From positions 180,279-244,278 of the forward strand of contig NZ_SMRP01000012.1 of NCBI RefSeq assembly GCF_004353915.1: 64,000 nucleotides of DNA, written 5' to 3'. Made by a program: the position numbers and the translations under genes. Of the stretch, positions 43,490 to 52,022 are shown piece by piece; position 1 is the stretch's first letter; each line of letters opens with the position of its first letter. The notes under the pieces were generated by a model. It had not been told where the DNA came from and did no database searches. It was given only the letters and a program-made list of their open reading frames with translations. The DNA comes from Paraburkholderia silviterrae (GTDB lineage Bacteria > Pseudomonadota > Gammaproteobacteria > Burkholderiales > Burkholderiaceae).

Positions 43490-44643
43490 TGCAGCGCCTC
43501 GCCAGCCGGCAGTGCGCCGGCGCTCGCCAGTTCCTGCATGAGCATGGGGTACTGCTCGCGCAACCGCGCTGCGTCGACGCGGCCCGTGCGTGTCATGAAC
43601 TGGTAGACGAATTCATGCGGCGTGTACGTGTCCATCCACCCCCGGATCTGCTCATACCATTCATATGAGGCTTCCGAGGCGCTGATCAGGCGGTCCTTGG
43701 AATCGCGACGGGCGTGAACATACGCGTTAAGCGCAGCCGGCGCGTCGTCGGCGTGAGCGGCGATTGCCTGCGCAAGCGCGATCGAATCTTCCATGGCGAT
43801 ACGCGTACCCGAACCAATCGAAAAATGCGCGCTCGCGAGGGCGTCCCCGATCAGCACGCGATTGCCGCTGAACCAGTTCGCATTACGAATTACAGGGAAC
43901 TGCCGCCAGATCGAATTGTTCGACACCAGGCCCTGGCCGTCGAGTTCGGGCGCAAAGACGTGTTCGAATAACTCGCGCCGCTCGTCGGCGCTCGCGCTTT
44001 CAAGTCCAAGCTCGCGCCAGGTCTGGTCGTCGCATTCGGCGACGAAGGTGCTCATGTGCGCCGAATACGGGTAGTAATGCGCGACGAAGTAGCCGCCGTT
44101 GTAACGCCGGAATACGAGCGCCGGACACTCAAATGCCTTTTCCACGCCGAACCACGCGAAGTGATTGGTGAGATCGCGGCGCGTCGTGCCGAAGCCGGCT
44201 TCTACGCTCGTGCGCACCAGCGAGTTGATGCCGTCCGCACCCACGACGATGTCGCCTTCGAGCGCATCGATATCGAGCACGCGCGAGGACCACGTGACGC
44301 GAATGCCAAGGCGTGCCGCGTGCTCCTGCAGGATCGAGAGCAGCCGCAGCCGCGCGATCGCGCCGCCGCCCTGGCCGGGGCGCTGTACCGTGATGGCCGT
44401 TTCGTCGCTCACGATGGTCTGCTGTGTGCTGAACGTCATCGCCTTGACGAGGTCGGCGCACACGTCGGGCGCGGCGTCGCTGAGCCGGGCGAGACCCGTG
44501 TCGGCGAGCACGACGCCGAAGCCGAACGTGGCATCAGGCGCGTTTTGCTCGAACACTTCAACGGTTACGCCGGGTGCCTGCCGCGCCAGCAGGATGGCGA
44601 GGAAAAGACCCGAAGGGCCGCCGCCTACGATATCGACTTTCAT
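43486..44643 (-). CDS. FAD-dependent aryl-CoA hydroxylase, salicylyl-CoA 5-hydroxylase-like
   Basis: 385 residues, group A flavoprotein monooxygenase. N-terminal VDIVGGGPSGLFLAIL binds FAD; GFGVVLADTG and the late GDALASAHFSIGSGTRIAMED segment match salicylyl-CoA 5-hydroxylase (SdgC) and the monooxygenase half of 2-aminobenzoyl-CoA monooxygenase/reductase rather than free-acid hydroxylases such as NicC. It probably hydroxylates an aroyl-CoA made by the ligase encoded upstream. Both ends overlap neighbours by ATGA. It lacks the OYE half found in the bifunctional relatives. Confidence 0.85.
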   Translation of the reverse strand: MKVDIVGGGPSGLFLAILLARQAPGVTVEVFEQNAPDATFGFGVVLADTGLARLSDAAPDVCADLVKAMTFSTQQTIVSDETAITVQRPGQGGGAIARLRLLSILQEHAARLGIRVTWSSRVLDIDALEGDIVVGADGINSLVRTSVEAGFGTTRRDLTNHFAWFGVEKAFECPALVFRRYNGGYFVAHYYPYSAHMSTFVAECDDQTWRELGLESASADERRELFEHVFAPELDGQGLVSNNSIWRQFPVIRNANWFSGNRVLIGDALASAHFSIGSGTRIAMEDSIALAQAIAAHADDAPAALNAYVHARRDSKDRLISASEASYEWYEQIRGWMDTYTPHEFVYQFMTRTGRVDAARLREQYPMLMQELASAGALPAGEALQ

Positions 44644-45509
44644 GGCTGCACCATCGGGCTGATCAGGAGGCTCTCGGCATCGAACTGCTCGATGCGGCCA
44701 GCAAGTCCGCCCGTGAGCGCGCCATACCAGACTGCCGGCTTGAAGCCGAGCGCCTTGCGGCTGAACGTGAGTCCCGGGTTGCCGTCGATACGGATATAGC
44801 CGTCGCCAAGCACCGCCGTGCGGTAAGCGTCTGATTGGCGTGCCGCGTCGACGAGCGGTCGGAATTCGGGCACGTCGAGCACGAACACAGAAGCAACGCC
44901 GGCATTGGCCGAGGCGTCGAGGTGGCTCGCCTTACGTTGCCACACCGGATCGATCGAGCCGAACGGTTCGCCAGCCGCCGCCCGCCGTTCCATCTCGATG
45001 GCGGCGTCGATGGTGCGGGTGGCATCCCCGCCGTCCATGGCGTCGAACGGACGCGTCTGGTAGGTGATTTCGATCGGGTAGCCGTTCGGGTCGTTGAAGT
45101 AGATCGACTCAATCACTTCGTGACGCACCTGATAGCGCAACTCGATCCCTGCCTGCTCGACGCGCGCGCGCCAGGCTGCCAGTTCGACGGCATCAGCGAC
45201 CTGCCACGCCGTGTGGGTGGCGCGGACCTGATAGTGGTCACTGGGTGCGAGCCGTTCGGGGCGCTCGGTGCCGATGTAGTAGAAGAACGCAATCGTGCTG
45301 CCGTTGCCGCTGTCGAAGAAAAAATGCAGGAAATCGGCGTGATCTGCCGGGCCCCAACCGCGGGCCGAGATTGCGTGCACGAGCGGCAAGCCGAGCAGAT
45401 CGCGATAAAAATGCACGGTTTCCTCGAGCTTCCACGTCGGGCGCGCGGTGTGATGGACGCCGCGCAGAACGGGGCCAGCGAGAAGGGACGGGGCGACGAC
45501 TTGATTCAT
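44640..45509 (-). CDS. VOC-superfamily dioxygenase with extra C-terminal domain
   Basis: 289 residues. The first 150 form a glyoxalase/extradiol-dioxygenase module with candidate metal ligands His19 or His20 (GVHHT), His99 (RATHTAW) and Glu147 (YPIEITYQ). The last ~100 residues are a segment I do not recognise, containing FSRKALGFKPAVWYGALTGG. In context it is the only visible candidate for ring cleavage, since there is no cupin gentisate dioxygenase. It overlaps both neighbouring genes by ATGA. Whether it acts on a free acid or a CoA thioester is open. Confidence 0.75.
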   Translation of the reverse strand: MNQVVAPSLLAGPVLRGVHHTARPTWKLEETVHFYRDLLGLPLVHAISARGWGPADHADFLHFFFDSGNGSTIAFFYYIGTERPERLAPSDHYQVRATHTAWQVADAVELAAWRARVEQAGIELRYQVRHEVIESIYFNDPNGYPIEITYQTRPFDAMDGGDATRTIDAAIEMERRAAAGEPFGSIDPVWQRKASHLDASANAGVASVFVLDVPEFRPLVDAARQSDAYRTAVLGDGYIRIDGNPGLTFSRKALGFKPAVWYGALTGGLAGRIEQFDAESLLISPMVQP

Positions 45510-47221
45510 GACTTGACCTCGGTAGCGGTATTGGCTGCGCCTTCGCTCTGGAGGCGCTCGATCAGTTGCTTGCGCAGCAGAACCTTGCTGAGCTTGCCGG
45601 ACGCTGTAACGGGAAATTCCGCAATCAGTTCAAGCCGTTCGGGCCATTTGAATTTGGCCATCCCTTCGGACTGCAGAAAAGCCGTGATATCGGCGAGCGT
45701 GAGGGTGGACTCGACTGCGTCAGGGACGACGAACGCACAGACCCGCTCGCCATAGACCGGGTCGGGCATACCCACAACCGCCGAGGCGTGCACGTGCGGG
45801 CAGCGGTTGATCAAGTTCTCGAGTTCTTCGGCGTTGATCTTCTCGCCGCCGCGATCGACGACGTCCTTCGTGCGGCCGCGGAAAAAAAAGTAGCGCTTGC
45901 CGTCGATAACCTGCGCCATCATCAGGTCGCCGGAACGGTAGAAGCCGTCGGCGGTAAAGCGATGGACATCGTCCTTTTCGGACTTGTAGTAGCCGGCGAT
46001 CGTGTACGGTCCGCGAAAGAGTGCTTCGCCGGTTTCACCGTCGGGCACTTCGGTTTCGCTGCCGATTTCGACAATCTTCACCTCGTCCCAGGCCGAAACC
46101 GGACGGCCCACGGATTCGTCGAGTGCATAGGCGGGGTCGCCTTCCTGCGCGAACATGATCACGCCTTCGGTCATGCCGAAGATGTGGTAGCAGGGGGAGC
46201 CGAGCATCTCGCGCAAGCGCGGCGCGTTCTTCGGGCCCATCAGTTTGCGGCGGGCCTTCGTCTCGGGTGTGGCGCGCTTCATCTGATCCGCCACGCGCGA
46301 GAGGATTGGGCCCGCCAGACCGAACCAGGTCGGCTGATAGCGCTCCACCACAGCCGAAAGCGTTTCCGACGAGATGTCAGGGCACACCGTGACGCGGCCG
46401 CCTGCGAGCAGAATGGGTCCGAAGAAGCACACCATGTTCATGTTGTGCATGAATGGTGTGGGCATGAAGAGCACGTCCTCGCTCGTGTAGCCGTTCCAGG
46501 CCGCCACCGCCTGCATGTTGTAGAGGTATTCGTTCTGAAAGCGCGGGATGATCTTGGGCACGCCCGTGGTGCCACCCGATAGCTGGAATACCGCGGCCTG
46601 AAACGGATCGTCCTCGATGCGCACGAGCAGATCACGTGCTTCCTGCGCGCTCGTGCCTTCAATAAGCGACCACAGGCCGAACGCCTCGCCGCGTTGCGTG
46701 CCGCGTGCCTGAACCACGAACTTAAGCGTAGGCACATGGGCACGCATTTCCGCTGCGAAGGTGACGTCATCGAACTTCGCGTCGTCGCCCTGCACGACGT
46801 GAACGGTTGCTTCACACAGGTTGCCGAGATAGGTGATTTCGTGCTTGCGGAAGGCCTGAAGCGCGCACAACGGAATCAGCGAAGCCTTGATGCAGCCAAT
46901 GAACGCAATCAGCAATTCATTGCAGTTGCCGCATTGGAGGATGACGCGATCAAGCGGCCTGGCGCCGAGCTTGAGCAACGCTGCACCGAAACGGTCAGTG
47001 AGTTCGTCGAACTGTGCATAAGTGAAATCGCCCTCTGGCCCGACTAGCGCTGGTTTTGCAGCGTGTTTCGCGAACGCCTCGCGCAGTGCCGCCATAAGCG
47101 ATTGCGTGCCTAGCACGCCGGCTTCGAGGTATTCGCGCAGCCTTGCTTCGTCGGGGTAGCGCACGCCCGGCAACGCGACTTTCGGCCGGATTGTCTGTTG
47201 TTCCAAGGTTGTCTCCATCAT
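45506..47221 (-). CDS. Aryl acid-AMP/CoA ligase, EntE/salicylate ligase-like
   Basis: 571 residues of the adenylate-forming superfamily. P-loop-like QLSGGTTGVPKIIPR, FGMTEG, the hinge RGRTKDVVDRGGEKINAEE and a catalytic Lys in TASGKLSK. SGGTTG and the following FQNEYLYN region resemble 2,3-dihydroxybenzoate- and salicylate-activating enzymes. It would activate an aromatic acid for the CoA-dependent hydroxylase. The start is ATG 47221 or 47218, both without a strong ribosome site; the frame beyond overlaps the hydrolase gene. Confidence 0.87.
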   Translation of the reverse strand: MMETTLEQQTIRPKVALPGVRYPDEARLREYLEAGVLGTQSLMAALREAFAKHAAKPALVGPEGDFTYAQFDELTDRFGAALLKLGARPLDRVILQCGNCNELLIAFIGCIKASLIPLCALQAFRKHEITYLGNLCEATVHVVQGDDAKFDDVTFAAEMRAHVPTLKFVVQARGTQRGEAFGLWSLIEGTSAQEARDLLVRIEDDPFQAAVFQLSGGTTGVPKIIPRFQNEYLYNMQAVAAWNGYTSEDVLFMPTPFMHNMNMVCFFGPILLAGGRVTVCPDISSETLSAVVERYQPTWFGLAGPILSRVADQMKRATPETKARRKLMGPKNAPRLREMLGSPCYHIFGMTEGVIMFAQEGDPAYALDESVGRPVSAWDEVKIVEIGSETEVPDGETGEALFRGPYTIAGYYKSEKDDVHRFTADGFYRSGDLMMAQVIDGKRYFFFRGRTKDVVDRGGEKINAEELENLINRCPHVHASAVVGMPDPVYGERVCAFVVPDAVESTLTLADITAFLQSEGMAKFKWPERLELIAEFPVTASGKLSKVLLRKQLIERLQSEGAANTATEVKS

Positions 47222-47238
47222 GATGCGCAATGCTGAAA

Positions 47239-48498
47239 TCAGTGACTGCCGTACCGTGCGTTCAGCCACTCGACGATATGCCGGGATACGATCTCGCGAC
47301 CCGAAGGTTCGCCGTGCTCCAGCTCCATGCCGTGGTGATTGCCTCGCACGCGAACACGTGTCTTGTCGGCGGTGCCGAGGTCGTTGAAGATTGTTTCGAT
47401 ATCCTTAGGGAATGCACACTGGTCCCCTGTGTACTCGAGCAGGAGCGTTGGCGAAACGATGGACGCAGCACAGTTCGCGAACGAGGCGCGCGAAGCAAGA
47501 CCCGACCATGTCGAAAGCCACGATTCCGGCGTGACGACGCGCCCGAACGCGACGCTGCCCCAGTTCGACACGAACGGGTCGCTGCCCCACAGCGAGCCCG
47601 GCTTGCGATCGGACGGATCGAGCGAAATGTCCCATGCGCGCAAGTCGGCATCGGTACGCCAGACCTGAAAAATGGGTGCGTATGCTGCGAGCCGCCGATC
47701 GGCGGGCGAGGGCGCATCGCCTTTGAGGCGACGACGCGCGGCCTGCTTTCGTTCGATCAATTCCAGCGCCATTGCGTCGAGGCGCTGCGCGCGTCGTACC
47801 TGGCCGGCCCGATAGCGCTCGGTGAATGCGCTCGTGTAGCGCGCGGTGCGCGTTTGCGGGTCGAAGCCGTTCTCGGGCGAGAACGGATCGAGCGACGGAT
47901 CCGTCGAAAACGGATCGCTTTCATCGACGACACTCGCGTCGAGGCTGTTGAGCAGGATCGCACCCTGGCCCGGATGGGGCGATACGAGAATGAATCCGTC
48001 TGCGGGCGGCAGTTCCGTTTCGGCGAGTCCCGTCGGCCGGCCCGCTGGCGTGCGGGCAAGGCGTTGCGCGGGCGCGAGCCGCGATTGCTGGTTATAGAAG
48101 GCGTAGAGCGCACCGCCGCCCGAGTTTCCGAGCAGCACTACGTCGCGATAGCCGAGCGTGCGCAGATGCTGCATGCCTGCGGCTACGTCCAGCAGCGCAA
48201 TCTCGTGTTCGAGGCGCAGATCGTTGCCGATCGAACGCGGCCCCTGCACCCAGCACGCGCAACCGGCATCGAGTACGGCGGGCACGAGGTAGTGCGTCAC
48301 CGACATTTCGCGCGGATGCATGATCGACACGACCGTCTTCTCGTTGCCCGTAGCCGTGAAGAGAAAACCGAGCGTCTTCTGGCCGTCGGCGGTTTGCAGT
48401 GTGTAGGGCGTGACCTTATAGGGTCGCCGCATCAGCACAGGGTCCCAGTTAGCGCCGCGCAGACCGGCGGTGACAACCGCCTTTTCCGTCTGTTCCAC
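47239..48498 (-). CDS. Alpha/beta hydrolase, first gene of the aryl-CoA operon
   Basis: 419 residues. The nucleophile elbow GNSGGGA carries Ser126; a late Asp in YTGDQCAFP and His in GNHHGMELEHG complete a plausible triad. The start is GTG 48498 with GGAGGA just upstream, which decides it over the longer frame from 48531. As first gene of the operon it may release the aromatic acid from an ester or amide before CoA activation, or hydrolyse a ring-cleavage product such as maleylpyruvate. No specific family function is recognised. Confidence 0.82.
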   Translation of the reverse strand: MEQTEKAVVTAGLRGANWDPVLMRRPYKVTPYTLQTADGQKTLGFLFTATGNEKTVVSIMHPREMSVTHYLVPAVLDAGCACWVQGPRSIGNDLRLEHEIALLDVAAGMQHLRTLGYRDVVLLGNSGGGALYAFYNQQSRLAPAQRLARTPAGRPTGLAETELPPADGFILVSPHPGQGAILLNSLDASVVDESDPFSTDPSLDPFSPENGFDPQTRTARYTSAFTERYRAGQVRRAQRLDAMALELIERKQAARRRLKGDAPSPADRRLAAYAPIFQVWRTDADLRAWDISLDPSDRKPGSLWGSDPFVSNWGSVAFGRVVTPESWLSTWSGLASRASFANCAASIVSPTLLLEYTGDQCAFPKDIETIFNDLGTADKTRVRVRGNHHGMELEHGEPSGREIVSRHIVEWLNARYGSH

Positions 48499-48544
48499 AT
48501 CTCCTCCGTTGAAAATTTGAGTTCGATGCAAATCAGGTTATAAA

Positions 48545-48567
48545 TTAATTGAGATAGTGTCAATTAA
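48545..48567. promoter_or_regulatory. TetR operator O1 overlapping the operon -35 box
   Basis: Palindrome TTAATTGA-N7-TCAATTAA; core TTGAGATAGTGTCAA at 48549-48563. On the minus strand TTGACA (48558-48563) and, 17 bases on, TAACCT form a likely promoter for the aryl-CoA operon, so bound repressor would block the -35 box. The same core occurs twice in the porin promoter at 50751-50806. Confidence 0.65.
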
Positions 48568-48615
48568 ATTTTAAAGGTAGACTGTGGGTACTTTCCCGAC
48601 CGATGACTGTCATCG

Positions 48616-49437
48616 ATGACTGCACCCACCACCAGAAAGCCGGAAACCGCCGTCGCCACGCCGCCACGCAGGCGCGGACGGCCACCGAAAGCCGCCGCGC
48701 CTATCGGCGCAGAGTCCATGCTGTCGCGCAACGTGATCATCGAGCGCGCGAGCGAGATGGCGAAAACCATGCCACTTGACCAGGTGTCCATGGTGCAACT
48801 GGCCAAGGAGTTTGGCGTGGCGCCGGGCCTGATCCATTACTACCTGGGTAGCCGCGACGACCTGATCTCTGGCGTGCTCAACGCTTACTACCGGCGCCGG
48901 CTGGAGGCGCTGCCCGCCTTAACGGGCAACTGGCGCGCGGATGTCGAGACGATCGCGCGCAGTTCGTTCGCGCTCTCGCGCGAGACGCCGGGCGTGAACC
49001 ACTACGTGGCGTCGCACAATCGCTTCCGTCTGTTCCAGTCCGTGGCGCCGGGCGAGATTGACTACGGGATGGCGCTGTTCAATCACATCACGTCCGCGTT
49101 CCTGCAGGGCGGCTTTTCCGCGGATCGTGCCGCGCTCGCGTACCACCTGTTGGCGCAGTACCTGCTGTCTTCGAGTATTTCGGCGGCCGGCCGCCAGTCG
49201 CCCTCCGAACATTCGAGCTATCTGCGTGGCAAATTTGGCGAGGTGTCCGACGACCGCTATCCCGCCGCGAAAATCGTCGGCGCGGCGTTCTCTGAACTGG
49301 GTGCGGAGCGTGCGTTCGACGAAGGTCTCAAACTGCTGCTCGACGGTTTCGGTGGCTGGCTGGAGAGCAACGCGCGCGTCGGTGCGAGGCAAGAACCACG
49401 CTCGCCCCGCAAGGCGCGCGGAGCGAGCGTCGGCTGA
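48616..49437 (+). CDS. TetR family regulator with N-terminal AT-hook-like motif
   Basis: 273 residues. HTH lies around VSMVQLAKEFGVAPGLIHYYLGS. The first 35 residues are unusual: basic and proline-rich with RRRGRPPKAA, an AT-hook-like GRP core that could grip the AT-rich operator arms. The C-terminal domain should bind the inducer, probably the aromatic acid or its CoA ester. It is divergent from the aryl-CoA operon, and its stop lies four bases from the convergent porin stop. It likely represses the operon, itself and the porin. Confidence 0.88.
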   Translation: MTAPTTRKPETAVATPPRRRGRPPKAAAPIGAESMLSRNVIIERASEMAKTMPLDQVSMVQLAKEFGVAPGLIHYYLGSRDDLISGVLNAYYRRRLEALPALTGNWRADVETIARSSFALSRETPGVNHYVASHNRFRLFQSVAPGEIDYGMALFNHITSAFLQGGFSADRAALAYHLLAQYLLSSSISAAGRQSPSEHSSYLRGKFGEVSDDRYPAAKIVGAAFSELGAERAFDEGLKLLLDGFGGWLESNARVGARQEPRSPRKARGASVG

Positions 49438-49441
49438 AGCA

Positions 49442-50671
49442 TCAGAACTTGTGGCGAATGCCGAGCCGCACGCCGATCTGCTTGTCGGTGGTCGACGGGC
49501 TGAAACCGGCAATCGACGCTACGGCGGGCTGGCCTAGCGAATCGGTGCCCATCGCGCGTTGGAGTACGGTCAACAGGTAAAGGTCCGTGCGCTTGGAGAG
49601 AAAGTAATCGGCACCGAGGTCCAGCTGAAGATATTTCGCGCCGTCATCGCCCTTGACGGAATTGCGGTGGGTGTAGTCAATGCCTGTGCCCACCTGGAAG
49701 AACGGCGTGACGTTGTAGCGCACATTGAAGTCGAGGCTCGTGAATATCGCGTCGCCGCTGTAGTGGAGCGGGTTGGGGCCGGAGGACGAGCCAAGATTAT
49801 CAAACCGCGTATTGGTCGCGGCCAGTGAGAAGACCGCGCCGCCTAGCGTGTATGACGCGCCCCCACCGATGATCTGGAGCGTCTTCGCGGAGGCATAGCC
49901 CGCATATACCGGGTACGACTGCGGGCTCGTAGCCGACCCGGTTGAGCCAATATTGTTCGCAGTTGCCGTGCCCTTGTTCGGCGTGTTGCCATAAAACGAG
50001 ACGTTCGGGTCGCGTGCGTTCAGGTAGCCTGCACCGAATGCGAAGGCGCCGCCCGTGTAGCCGGCGCCTAATGCCCAGATCTGGTTCTGTGTCGCATTGC
50101 CCGCGACGCCCCCGAAGCTGTAGAGCGCACCGGCGCTGAAACCACCGAACTTCGCAGTGTTGACCTTGACCGAGTTGTTGATGCGGTTGGTGTTCGTGAG
50201 ATTGTCGAGGTCGTCGGGGTGAGCGCCCATGTAGCCGGCCCACGATCCAGAGGCCGCAAACGGCTGGACGAAGTCGATCAGCGGATCGTACTGCCGGCCC
50301 AGTGTGACCTTGCCGAGCGTATTGGATAGCCCGACATAGGCCCGCCGGCCGAATTCGGCGCCGCCCTGTGCGAGTGCACCGCTGTTGGCGAGGAAGCCAC
50401 TCTCCAGCACGAAAATGGTACTCAGTCCGCCGCCCAGGTCTTCGGTGCCACGCAGGCCCCAGCGGCTGCCGCTCAGTCCTGTCGCATGCGCGTCCGTCAG
50501 GGCGAACTGGGAGCCACCTGCGGGCTTGCCGCCCACTACGGCCGTCTGCGCGCTATTCGTGTAGGTGAGGCCGATATCGACGATTCCGTATAGCGTCACG
50601 GAACTCTGCGCGTGCGCAGGTGCGGCAAGAAGGACGGCAAGAGAACAAATTGCCAGGTGTCTCCGAAGCAT
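49442..50671 (-). CDS. Outer-membrane porin, Burkholderia OmpC-like family
   Basis: 409 residues. Signal peptide cut after APAHA, then QSSVTLYGIVDIGLTY. Also seen are SRWGLRGTEDLGGG, FGRRAYVGLSN, LGADYFLSKRTDLYLL and terminal HKF. It is longer than the porin at 61989-63065, mainly through loops in the middle third. Its promoter carries two copies of the operator found upstream of the aryl-CoA operon, so it is probably the uptake channel co-regulated with that pathway. Confidence 0.94.
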   Translation of the reverse strand: MLRRHLAICSLAVLLAAPAHAQSSVTLYGIVDIGLTYTNSAQTAVVGGKPAGGSQFALTDAHATGLSGSRWGLRGTEDLGGGLSTIFVLESGFLANSGALAQGGAEFGRRAYVGLSNTLGKVTLGRQYDPLIDFVQPFAASGSWAGYMGAHPDDLDNLTNTNRINNSVKVNTAKFGGFSAGALYSFGGVAGNATQNQIWALGAGYTGGAFAFGAGYLNARDPNVSFYGNTPNKGTATANNIGSTGSATSPQSYPVYAGYASAKTLQIIGGGASYTLGGAVFSLAATNTRFDNLGSSSGPNPLHYSGDAIFTSLDFNVRYNVTPFFQVGTGIDYTHRNSVKGDDGAKYLQLDLGADYFLSKRTDLYLLTVLQRAMGTDSLGQPAVASIAGFSPSTTDKQIGVRLGIRHKF

Positions 50672-50750
50672 GCTGCGTCTCCATATAGATAGTTGTACGA
50701 ATTGCTCTACGCATTGCCGCGGCGCTGCGCGGCTGTCTATGACTGAATTT

Positions 50751-50806
50751 TTGATAGTGTCTCAAATAGACAGGTGAAATCTAGTCATATTTGAGACAGC
50801 TGTCAA
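50751..50806 (-). promoter_or_regulatory. Porin promoter bracketed by TetR operators O2 and O3
   Basis: O2 is 50751-50765 (minus strand TTGAGACACTATCAA) and O3 is 50791-50806 (TTGAGACAGCTGTCAA). Together they form a large inverted repeat. On the minus strand TTGACA (RC of 50801-50806), a 17-base spacer and TAGATT make a good sigma-70 promoter; O3 covers its -35 and spacer, O2 lies downstream of its -10. Confidence 0.65.
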
Positions 50807-51210
50807 TAATTACGGAGACGTCCGGGTGATGGCGTTTACCCGGGCATGTGAAGGAATGAAGATCGCGCGCGTTCGTAGCGCACCAAGAGGCGGATGGCGA
50901 GACAGGCTGATTCGCGAGTTGGCGAGTTCGGGGTGCCTGGTATGGCGGCAGAAGAGGCTGCGCTGATTTACCCGCGCGCTATAACCGGTAAAGGCTTTGT
51001 GTAAGGCTAGCCACGCTAGCAGTCAGATGACGCGATAGCCGCTTATTGCAGCCACGGACACACCGGCAACGCGAGCCGAGCCATGCGGGAAGGGAGTCGT
51101 AGGCAAGTCACCAGCGGGGAGCCACTTCGCACGTTCTCATCGTGCACTTTGTCCGGATTCGTGACATAGACGGCGACGCATCGTCCCGACCGGACCCATC
51201 ACTGAGACGG
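50807..51210. other. Intergenic, no gene recognised
   Basis: About 400 bases between the porin promoter and a small gene. A GCTAGC...GCTAGC repeat lies near 51007-51020. I see no coding potential, RNA gene or terminator that I can support. Confidence 0.4.
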
Positions 51211-51504
51211 TTATTTCTGGCTGGAAGGGATCGGACTCGCTACGTCCAGCGCGATGCGTGCGGCAAGTAGGTGCCGGATGTCCGCCAGGGACTGTTCGGC
51301 CACCGGGCTCGGGCTCTCCCGCAGTAGCATGTGAAATCGTGGGGCCCTGACGCCGAGCTGCCTGCAGACGGCAGACAGATAGGGCTTGCCAGACCCCTCG
51401 CATCGCTGGACGGCGGCACCGATTGCGGTGTCGCCAAGGTGACGGCGCAGCCATTCCAGCGTTTGCCGGTCGTTCTCGTTATGCACTCTGACCAGATGCT
51501 CCAT
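51211..51504 (-). CDS. Small conserved-looking hypothetical protein
   Basis: 97 residues, mostly helical and rich in charged and Arg residues, beginning MEHLVRVHNENDRQTLEWLR and containing KPYLSAVCRQLGVRAP. The ATG has a strong GGAGG five bases upstream, which favours a real gene over the longer frame from 51642. I have the impression of similar short proteins in Burkholderia genomes but cannot name a function. Not part of a visible operon. Confidence 0.6.
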   Translation of the reverse strand: MEHLVRVHNENDRQTLEWLRRHLGDTAIGAAVQRCEGSGKPYLSAVCRQLGVRAPRFHMLLRESPSPVAEQSLADIRHLLAARIALDVASPIPSSQK

Positions 51505-51798
51505 CGTCGCCTCCAGGCTGCCAGCACAGGCTGAATGGGAAGACGTTAGCGTGAAGTCAGGCCGGATTAGGGGCCGTAATGGGGTGAACGTACTTTTCGT
51601 GCGATTTCTGGCGGTTTCAGGGACCCGAGTCGCCTGCGGCAAGGCTTTGCCGCCCTCGGTATTTCGCGCGGCCCGCCCAATCGCAAGCCCTTGATCTTCT
51701 GGCTCTTTTCGGAGCTAACCGCCATTTTCCGCACGAAAAGGACGATCACCCCTATCTGGAAATGGAACTGAAGGTCACGCCGCAACCGAAAGCCCGCG

Positions 51799-52022
51799 TG
51801 GTACCGGCACTGGGTCGAAGAACACAAGGCGGGCGTGGAGCGCCTGTGCGCGCGCAACCGACACTGGCCGACGTGTGCCTCGTGCCGGAGATCGCCAACG
51901 CGCTGCGCATGGACTGCGATCTGAGCGCCTATGCGCGTTGCCTCGCCGTCTATGAACACCCCTCGCAACACCCGGCGTTTGCTACCGCGCAGCCGCAGCG
52001 TCAGCCTGATTACAGCGCTTGA
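51799..52022 (+). pseudogene. Zeta-class GST (maleylpyruvate/maleylacetoacetate isomerase) remnant
   Basis: Two pieces in different frames. 51799 onward reads WYRHWVEEHKAGVERL, and 51858-52022 reads PTLADVCLVPEIANALRMDC and ends in QPDYSA. These are the C-terminal-domain landmarks of maleylacetoacetate/maleylpyruvate isomerases. The N-terminal glutathione domain and a piece between the two segments are missing. The end overlaps the LysR stop by 13 bases. It points to a former gentisate- or homogentisate-type pathway at this site. Confidence 0.75.

Noticed and set aside
42265..48498. Nicotinate (nic) degradation cluster
   Set aside because: The flavoprotein matches the salicylyl-CoA 5-hydroxylase group rather than NicC, and there are ligase and thioesterase genes but no NicX or NicF.
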